A stretch of 64,000 nt of DNA from the NCBI GenBank assembly GCA_013400975.1, contig WBMZ01011889.1, forward strand, positions 86,882 to 150,881, given 5' to 3'. Under the pieces are notes generated by a model, which ran no database searches, had not been told where the DNA came from, and saw only the letters and a program-made list of their open reading frames with translations. This document shows, in pieces, positions 1 through 9,800 of this stretch. The DNA is from Atrichornis clamosus. Its lineage: Eukaryota > Chordata > Aves > Passeriformes > Menuridae. Position 1 is the first letter of the stretch; the number at the start of each line of letters is the position of its first letter. The translations under genes and the position numbers were made by a program.

Positions 1-518
1 CTTCATTAATCTGATCAGCATGTTCAGGCTGTGCACTTTAATATTTAAATAACCCTTTTTCAGGCAAGTTACTTTTTAGGCCATGGTGTCCTTCAAAGTT
101 CTGGTCATATGAATTTCTTCTGTTCTGTTCAGTTCTTCAGAGCCAAAACAGGACCATCCTATCTCCACAGAGCTTCCTCCTTTGGCCCAGTCATCCTTTC
201 TTGACGTCAACTATGCAGAACTCCATCTGCAAAGATAATGTAGAAGGAACATGGTGTAGACTGTAGATAGTAGGCTGTCTTAGCCCTTGCCTGGCTCCTG
301 GGTCATCAACCTACACCATCATAAAATCAGATGAAAGATGTACCTTAAAAGTGCATTCAGGATCCAGAAATAATCCTAGTACAACTCTTGTTGAATTTCC
401 TCAAGCACAGTCTTCTACAAGCTCAGTAGAGAAGAATCTATCCAATAGAGGCTAAATTTTGGGTTGACCAGAACTACTTCCTTTGTATTCAAAACATCAG
501 CCTCGCTATCAGAACATA

Positions 519-531
519 GTTAATTATTAAT
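519..531 (+). promoter_or_regulatory. Candidate HNF1 binding site upstream of MIA2
   Basis: The sequence GTTAATTATTAAT matches the palindromic HNF1 consensus GTTAATNATTAAC at 12 of 13 positions. It lies about 160 bp upstream of the TATA box and about 205 bp upstream of the MIA2 start codon. Human MIA2 (long, SH3-containing form) was described as a hepatocyte gene controlled by HNF1, so a site here fits the family. The match is seen in the sequence; binding is inferred. Confidence 0.6.
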
Positions 532-688
532 GCATGTGTATAATCAGGACACCTGACTCTGCAGATTGTTAGCAGGTTAGCATAGTGTACTTCTGCTTAA
601 GCAGATCAGAGAAGGAAAATAGGATTGAAAGTTTACTTGCAATGTTTTGTTAGATGAAGAAAAATGTAGAATATTCCGACTAACCGCA

Positions 689-694
689 TATAAA
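689..694 (+). promoter_or_regulatory. TATA box of the MIA2 long-form promoter
   Basis: A TATAAA hexamer sits 43 bp upstream of the ATG at 737, which places the likely transcription start near 715-725 and makes the 5' UTR very short. There is no CpG island here, so this looks like a tissue-restricted promoter, unlike the CpG-island promoter at about 10.8 kb used for the short isoform. Confidence 0.55.
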
Positions 695-736
695 TGCAGT
701 TTTCACAGTTTCAGTGCATTCTGGATTTAATCTAAA

Positions 737-851
737 ATGTCGAGGATCTTGGATCAGAGAATTCTGTTGTTAGTAATTTCATTTTCAGCAAGTGTGCAGA
801 GTACAAAGGTACTTTCAGAATGGAAGAAGTGTGGTGATCCGGAATGTGAGA
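737..851 (+). CDS. MIA2: MIA2 exon 1: signal peptide and start of SH3 domain
   Basis: The ATG has A at -3 and follows the TATA box by 43 bp. The first 22 residues are a classic signal peptide: a charged N-region, then [10 protein letters not shown], with probable cleavage after VQS. The mature protein starts near [10 protein letters not shown]. Cys32 and Cys37 are the first two of the four cysteines conserved in MIA-family SH3 domains. The donor A|GTAAGT lies at 852 and the exon ends in phase 1. Confidence 0.88.
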
Positions 852-3800
852 GTAAGTAAAAATTTGGTTTTTTCAAAGGGAGTGGTGTACATGCAGCTAC
901 TAGGAACCATAAAGTCAAAATTAGAAATGAAACAGACTGGAAATGAGTAGCCATAGCAAATGTTTGTTGTTAACATACTAAGTTTATGAGGAATAAGCTT
1001 AAGCTTTTACAACAAAAAAAAGGAAAAAAAAACTTGCTGGATTGTTGTGTAAGGATATACAGATCAAAGTTCAGTAAAAATACTCTTGAATAGCAAGTTT
1101 TTCTCAGGTGTCCCAAAATGGGCAGCATAAAACAGCTTTAAAGTATTTTTAACTCATTCTTTACAGGTACAAAATAAAATGAAATGAACAAAATATAAAT
1201 AAAATGGTAGGTAATAAACTGAGAAAGAAGACTTTATCATGTTGTTATAGTACATTCATAGACCATTCTTCAAAACTCTATTTTTTTCTACTGAAAGCAA
1301 ACTGGTTTGGGATTTTTTTTGTAACCCTTTTTACAAAACACTCTGTTAATATATCCACTTCACCTCGTTTTTCTTCTTTAACATGAAGTAAGAGCTGTAA
1401 CTAGTTACGTAGTTCTTAGAGAGCAAATAGCTCTGCAGGAGGCAGAGCCACTGACTCACAAGCGGGCAGCGACAAGTAATGCCCCACTTATTATCCATTG
1501 ATTACCATTGTGAAACCTGTCATAATCATAGTTAAAGCTGTTTCTAAGCTATTTCCATTGGCTTGGCAGCCTTAAGTGTTGCATTTTCAATGTGGATAGC
1601 TCCTCCTGAAGTGGAAGAGACCTTGGATTTCCCCTGTTGATAGATTTCTATTTTCTTGTGGAGCCATGCCAACTTGTGGGTTCTGGATGTTCAGAGATGT
1701 CTATCTTTGTGGAATAGCATGTGAAAAGGGCTCTGCACTGAACAGAGTACATCACCAGTGGTTTCTGTGGGGAGACCGGGGTGGAGACACAGAAAATTTA
1801 AAGTAATCCAAACTGAATTGGAAACTTTAGTTTTAACATATTTAAAGTTTATATTGCTTAAATTTACTTATTTTCTTCATAAGACAAATGTATTCAAAAT
1901 AGAGGACAAAATCCCCCAAATAATTACTAGATTTAACTTAGAATTTCTAAAATATAAAATTATAAATATGCCTGGGAATTAATTTTTAGCTGTTTATATC
2001 TGGCTTTGGTAGTTGAATTTGCTAGTTCTACATACACATTTAAGCATTGAAACCTTGGCTGAACAAGCAGTGGAAAATGTCCATGTAGGACAAGAGCTTT
2101 TCCCCTCGATATCTGGAGTACATAGGAAAAAAGACAGGATAAGGCTGCTTTTTGCATTGCTTTCCACTTGATAATAGAAATGGATTAGTATCATAACAAA
2201 GCACATATATTAAAATGTTTGTTAATACATCAGTATTTGGTATATAGCAGACTTCTTCAGCAACATGACTTCACCCAAAATGGATGCTGTACTTGTTTGT
2301 TTCTTTCTTTCTACATATTATTCCAGAGGCAATGAGCCGTGTTCAAGCCACTTCAGACTACTTAGGGCCTGATTGCCGGTATCTTAACTTCAAAACAGGG
2401 GAGGAGATAATCGTATACTCCAAACTTTCCAGGGAAAATGAAAACTTGTGGACAGGAAGTGTAAGTACTTCAACCTGAAAGATTCTCCCCATAAATATTT
2501 TAGATAGTATGATAATAGTGCAACAACTGCAGTCTACTTGCTTCTAAGGATCTTCCATCTCTTTTGTAATATTAACCAGTCATGGATCAATACAGTATTT
2601 GGAAGATGGATAATTTTTACTACCTTTATACAGAAAGGGAAAATAAAATCTTGGCAAAGATCATTCATGGCGAAACAAAGTCAAGATCAGAATATAAGTT
2701 TTCTGTTTCCTTCATATTATCATTTGCCAGTAATGATTTCATCTGGTTCCCTTAAAAACACTCAGACCTATCAGGTCAGGTTCCTACTTACAGGTCTCTG
2801 GGTAAGAGATGCAGTATTGGGACCTGACTTCACAGTTCAGTGATTATGGAAAGTTCCCAAGGAAGTTATCGTGCATATTTAATGATTTGGAAAGTTCAAT
2901 GAAGTTAGAACAGCCATTTAAGAAGGAATAGATGCATTGATCCACATCAAGTTTTACTGCTAGTAAAACTGTGCAAGTGCTTCAAAACTACAAGATATTG
3001 GTAAACTTTTTTTGGTTTATTCTCTGTAAATAATCTGTCACATTTATTGTTTAACAGTGAAATTCCATCTTCCTTTTTTTTCATCCAATAATGTCTTTGC
3101 AGGTACCTCACTATTCCTTGCTTTCCAAAACGGGCTCCATTAAGGGCTATCTGCAATGGTTTGATGTAAAGCTAGTGGTTGGTTACTTGGCCAGAGGGAC
3201 TTGATTTTTTGGGGCATTATCATTAACTTATTTTCTGCAGTGTTGGCATTTTCATTGTCATTTTCTCTTCATCTGCAGCTGGCCTCATACCTGAATTTCA
3301 TATCTTACTTTTCTTGTAACTTACTGTGGGTCATTAGCTATTAAGGCAGGACTTTTTTCCCACTTGAGACGATGGGAAATTTGCAGCCCATTTTAGCAGG
3401 AGCTGGCTGCGACCATCAGTGCACACAACACTGTCTTCAGCTGAAGCAGTTTTAAGGCTACTGCCCTGGTTCTGCACAAACACACATTCATAAAAGTAAT
3501 ACAGAAAATGATAGTATGGAGTAATACACTTCCCCTTGCTTTCTGAAGTGGCAAGTGGAACACTTCTGTGAAGGAAAGATAAACCAATCTTTTGACAGAA
3601 CAGAATGAAGGGAATAGGGGGCAGTTCTATAAACCTAGAGTTCATCCATACTTTTCTAGCACATATGCAAGCACCTAAAATATTTATCACTGAAGTTCAA
3701 ATGCTCTCATTCCTTTCATATTTTTTACAGAAAGGAAAGGATTTTGGCTATTTCCCAAGAGATGCTGTGAAGGTTGAGGAAGTTTTTATTGGAGAAGAAG

Positions 3801-6800
3801 TTGAAGTGCTCACTAAGGTAAACCAAGATCACCAGATTTTCCAACATAGTTTACAACTATTGAAAATCTAATGTCCAGTTAGAAATTCAAGTGTCAATGG
3901 ATATTTTATTTCAGATAATTCAAAACATGTTATTATTGCTTTATTTGCGTGTTAATTGTCATTGAAAATACTTTTTATCTAATTAATTATGTAGATACTT
4001 TAGGAATAATATAATTAATTACAATTCTTTGTGTAAAGTTATAACTATACAGAAAAAATGAGAATATATGTTGTTGTGCTACACAGTGATACAAAAAATT
4101 ACACATTAAAACATTTTAAAAGTTAATATTATTCTTTTAGGAAACTGATTTCCTATGTCTTCATGAAGATAAGTATGATTTTGAAAATGAAGATAACGCA
4201 TTATATGATCACAACGAAGAAAGTGAATATTCATTGTCTGATGCAGAACCAAAGCTGCATGAAAATGAATTCTTAAAATATACAAGAGACTCCATACAAG
4301 ATGAAGAAAGAACTGAATCAGTTTCGGAAAATGATTCTGAGGAATCTCACACTCAGGAGTCTGCAAACAAAAAGTTGGTTAGAAAAGATGATACTGAAGA
4401 GCCACAAGTGCAAAAGAGTCTCCCACTAGAACCTGTCCAAACTCAGTCTAGTTGGATTTCAGGATGGTTCACTGCAGAAAGTAAAAATGATGAAGAGCCC
4501 TTAAAAATTGCCCCTGAACCTTTAGAAGAAAATAAATACCGAGGCAGAAAACTAGCGGTAACAGCTGAAAATGACTTACAAGAGCCAAGTGAAATGGAGG
4601 AACAAGAACCCCCAGAATCTGGTTGGTTTCAAGGTGGACTGACAAACTTTCTGTATTTTGGTGAAAAGAATCAGGATGTTGACTTGGCATCAGAAAAAAA
4701 TGGTCCACTAATCCATGATGTTTCTGGTGTGCCTGAGCATTCTAATACTGAACAGGAAACAACAGTGACAGAATTATTGTCAGAAGAAGAAAAGAGTGAA
4801 AGCCAAGAATCCAAATCAAATTGGTTTAATTTGGGTTTAAGTGATGTTCTTAATTTTGGCCATGCTGAGGAAGAGACAGTTGTTACAGACGACCAGAAAA
4901 GCAGAGAAACAAAGGATCAAGCAAATAAGAATGAGGAAGAGCAGACTTTAGACCAGAAAGAATTACATATGGACAAAGAATCAAAGAAAACAGTTAAGGC
5001 AGTGACAGATGAAGAAGATGAAGAGAATTATGCACAAGAAATAACAGATTCAAACAGTAACAGAACAAATCCTGGGGAGATAGCAACAAGTGTACATACT
5101 CTTAATGACACCGAAAGCACCTCAGATAGCACAGAATCATCTTTTGATATACTAACATGTGACAAAGAGAAGCCAACTGAAGCTTACAGTTCAGAAGAAG
5201 ACTTGGTATCAGAAAGCCAACTGTTAAAAAACACTGAAGCTGAGAAGAAAAATCAGGAGTCAGAAAGCAGACATGGCCAGTCAGGTTGGTATACAAATAT
5301 CTATAATAGTTTTATTAATTATAATATGGACATGCATGATAATCAACAGGGACATGAATCAATTGCATCAGATCAGATTTCTTCTTCTCGCAGCCCACCT
5401 CCTAACTGTGGTCCCTCAGGCATAAAAAAGACAGGAGAAAAGCCTGACATACCTGAAGAACAGAGCCATTTCTTCTCTCTGAGTCACTTTGCAGACATAC
5501 TGAAGTTTCAGAGTTCAACAGCCAAAGAAGGGCAAGCGCAGAGTTATGGGGAACTACCAGGAACTACAAATAATCATCTGAACATCAAGGAGACCCCATG
5601 TGACAGTGAACTGAGTCTTAACCTGGGAACACTTGAGAAAGACAAACTAGTCAGAGGTTGTGATACAGAACAAAATTTAGCATCCAAAAGCCATTTCAAA
5701 ATGGATAGTAATGTAAAAGAGGAAAGTCACAAACCAGGGCATAAAAATGACCCACTGAGGTTTTACGAAAACATCAAATATTTCAGTCAGGATATTTTTA
5801 ATGATGAACATCATCAGAAATCCGGGCAGTCCCAACAACTGACTCCAGACCAACCTTTCTCTCCTCACCCCTCATCTACTGGCCTCAGTTTAACAGGTAC
5901 CAAAACTTCCGGAGAAACTGGCAATTTGGAAGACATATGGAGTTTCAGAATGGAAGGTAAAAACTGCTTGCTGAAAAGAACTAAGCTCCCATAATAAAAA
6001 AAGGTCTTGGTAAGCCTTGATAAAATACCACAGGGAAAAGAAACTGAAGGCACTTCAAATCAGAAGGTTAAACATAACATATCAGGTAACAGTAATGCAA
6101 ATACCTCCAAAGAGAATGATCTTTCCTCGTCAGCTGGCAGTGCAAAATAACAAACAGGGCAGTGGAGAAAAAACTCCAACAAAATCTACCAAACGAGTAC
6201 AAGAGTGGACAACTCTTCATGCTCTTGCTCATAGCTTGTCAGAGAGAAGCAACAAACTGAACAAATTCCTACAAATGTGCTTCATTAGGAAGGTGAAGCA
6301 GAACTAACATGGGAAGATTCATGTTCCCAACATGAGCTTCTGGTATCAGAGAATGGAAAATCTTAATCCAGATCTCAGAAAGAAATATAAAAATCACCCG
6401 TGATATAGTAAAACAAAATATTCAGATTTAGGCCCATCAATTCAAACTGCTATGACAGTGCAAGATACAAACGCATAGAAAATGAATCTGAGTTTTGACG
6501 GGCATTATCAAACACAACTTCAAAAGGCAAAGTAATACAAAAGTCTTCAGCTGAATCCAAGTCCAAAAAAGTATTCATAAAGAAAATTTATTGAGAATAA
6601 AAGCAACAGTCATGTGACAGTAGTCTGACTGAATGCAAACTTTTACCCTAAAAGCCCTCTAAAATAGAAGACATTTTAAAAGAAAAAAAAATAGACAGTT
6701 ACTGTCTCCTAAAGCCATCTAACTAGAAACCTAGAGTGCTATTAAAAAACCCAGATTAGTTAAATCCCAGCAACGTGGGATTGCTCATAAACCTGGCTGA

Positions 6801-9800
6801 TAGAGTATATGTTGAAAAAGAAGATACTGTTCTAACTGAGAGCATGTATAATACTGAAAGAAAAAATTGCTACTACTAAAACCAATCAGGAGAAGAAAAG
6901 AAAAAAAAGAAAGAATCTGAAAATAAGAATCTAAATCCAGAAATACAAATAATAGCAATTATATTCTAACAGAATGTGTTCCAGTAGTACTTTTAACAGA
7001 CCATCAGAGTTCTTTGCAAATATATTTAGTATAATTAACAATTAAGCCTGCCAAAAAAAGTCTAAGTATATATGTTTTGTCAAAAAACCCAAATGAAAAT
7101 AGAAGTGACATTAGGACTAGTATACTTAAATACTGCACAGAAGAATGAGAGGGAGTTAAAAGGAAAGGAATATGAACAATATAAGATCCTACTAACTGTG
7201 GAGAAGGTGCAGAAAATGATGAAATCAATTTATAAATTATGCAAGAAAAATTTGGGGAAGGATTGCTTGGTATTTTGGAAAAAATACTGGAAAACAAGGA
7301 AATTGAAAAAATCACATTAGGACAGACAAAGCTCATGTGTGTGTTCCCCCCCCCAAAAAAAGCAAAACTAGGCAAACATTGTATGCCAAACACATTTATC
7401 AAACCCATTAATTACATTCCAACAAATTAAAGTTAAAACAAGATGTTAAGCAACCCTTAGAGCACCTGTGTGAGGGAAGCAAACTGCTGCAGCAGCACCA
7501 GCAATTTGAAAAGATTCGTGATGAAATCACAGCTCACTCAACTAAAGATAATGGAGGGAACATGGCATTGTGCCTCCACAAAAGGGGCACAATTTGGACA
7601 CCAAGCAGGGAAAATATACGAAAAAAAGGACTGTTCTTCTAGAGCTGCCAGAGCTTTTGTCTGCTATAACAATTAAGTGTGCTGCCCAAACTGCAGCTAA
7701 AGTTACTAGACGAATGTTTCTAACAGAGATTTAGCAAGAACAAAACATCCTTTGTTTGCAGAAAACAAATACAACAGATACAACACTGTCTCCTGGTGAT
7801 CTAAAATGAAGAGGTAGCAAGCCTAACTAGTAATAGTTAATGACTGATTGATGATATTTTGAGGATCTGATAATACACGTTGAGTTAATTTAATGGTAAC
7901 AGTTTAAGAGCCAATTACTCATCTTGAATTTTGACTACTGGACTATTTGTGATGTGTATCTTTGGCCAGTATTATCTTGAAGCATAGAATTAAATTAAAC
8001 AATTTGTAAATTTTTTTCTTTGTGGGTAAGGTGTGGGGTTTTTTTTTTTAAGCAGTATTTTATTGGCTTCAGGCAATTAACTACAAGTCACTAAAACTGG
8101 GGCAGCCAGGTGCCCTCAGTCATACTTCTGCATGAACCTGCCTGTGGTTTCTTGTATTTTGCAGTGGATCTTTTTATCTTGTGGCAATTTGTTAATCTTT
8201 AATCCTACATGGCATTTTAAATTGTTCTCCTTCTAAAGCTTACCCCCCTTGTATTTGGATATAAGAAAGTGATCTACTAATCCTGACCACGGAATCGATA
8301 GGCTAACTATGCAAGCCAAGCATATTTTTTCCTGAACATTGATTTTTAACTACTTAACTACAACACAGGTTTTGCTTAAAGCTCTAGCCTTCAAATTCTG
8401 AGATAATTATTTGTATAGTGTTTCTTAAATCATAAATCTGTAGTACATTTAATCTAATGTGATACTCTAGTGTTTGGATTTGAGGAAAATAAAAATTTAA
8501 AAATTAAAATCTCTGTATAATATCTTATAGCAGTAAGTTGATTCCTCTGAAAATAATCATGATTTCCCATTACAATTATTTGCAGGAGTAGGCAGACGAA
8601 AACTACTAGAAGAAACACCGGAGAAGGAACATGAAATCAATGTAGCTGTAGACAGTGGACACTACAGTGACCAAGATTCAAAAGCAACAGCCATTGCTTC
8701 AGTAAATTCTGAAATAAAAATGGACAGTTCAGTAGCTGACTCTGCATTTGATGTCAAAAAGTCTTCCTCTGATGCCATCCAGAACTATGTTCCAAGTAAT
8801 GGTAAGTGTTAAGCTTTTTAATTAAAAAAAAAACACAAACCAAAACCCGCTGGAATTATATGAAGTTGACAATTGTAATGTAAAAACTCTTTTTTTTATC
8901 TTATTATCAAACCAGAAGAAGGCTGGATATATCAGATACTTCTGTGCTTGAATGCTCTTGAGATCAGAGAAACAATAAAATCCGTATCGTCAGCAGTGAT
9001 GAGTATTATCCAAAAGGTAAGAAGTATTTCTGTGATATAACACTGACATTAGTGCAAAATTAAGCCAGTTACAAATTATGTTCTGTAATGAAGCTTCTAA
9101 AAAAAAGAAAAAGAAGAAATTCTTTTAAATAAACCCTCTCCAATTCCCTTGCTTCCAGGATCATCTGGTGCCAAATGAGATAGGGAGCACAAGAAAATGT
9201 CAGGTCAGCTGCCCATCATCTGCGTCTGTTTTTTGCAGTGCAGAATCTGATGAATTTAGGATGTGAGGGTTTGGGGTTTTGTTTGTGGGGTTTTTTTAAC
9301 ACCCTGTGAACACCTGAGTGGTGTTTTTAAATTTTTGTTTGGTTTTGTTTGTTTGGGCTTTTTAAAATCAAACTCATAACTCCCTTCAGTTCCCAGAACA
9401 GTATTCATTAAATTTGCTTGGACTTAAAAAATTTGGGTTAGGATGAGTAAAATAACGGGGATACCTCCATTGTTTTTAAAGAGTATTTTCAAAGCCTTGA
9501 TTCAGAAATATTTTCCTAGTTCGCAACTGCATCAAAAATATTTTTCTAAGCAACTGTATAAAATACAAAATAGGGTTATTATTCCTGTGGGGGTGTCTTA
9601 AATATCAAAACGTAGTGCAGAGTGAAGGTGAACCTTAAGGGGCTTAACTGCACAAGAAACAATGCTGCCAGAGCAATGTGAGAAAAAGTAAATGTTGTTG
9701 CACTGTCTCCTCTAAACAAAATAGTAATAGCAGGTAAAGTGCTATGTGGTAAGCTTCACTTCAGTGCTTTGCTTGAACTTTGTTTAGATTGGGTAATTGA

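Larger units (their letters stand above)
852..4140 (+). other. MIA2 introns 1-3 (between exons 1, 2, 3 and 4)
   Basis: The non-exonic parts (852-2326, 2461-3730, 3818-4140) are AT-rich. I see no other exon, RNA gene or recognisable mobile element in them. Short open frames are scattered and lack splice context or similarity. Confidence 0.5.

Noticed and set aside
3334..3690. A 118-codon - strand frame in MIA2 intron 2
   Set aside because: Unsupported by any motif, promoter or splice pattern; it appears to be a chance frame.
7004..7408. A 134-codon - strand frame in MIA2 intron 4
   Set aside because: It is antisense to A-rich relic coding sequence. It has no splice context, and its Phe/Ser-rich composition comes from the complementary poly-A tracts.
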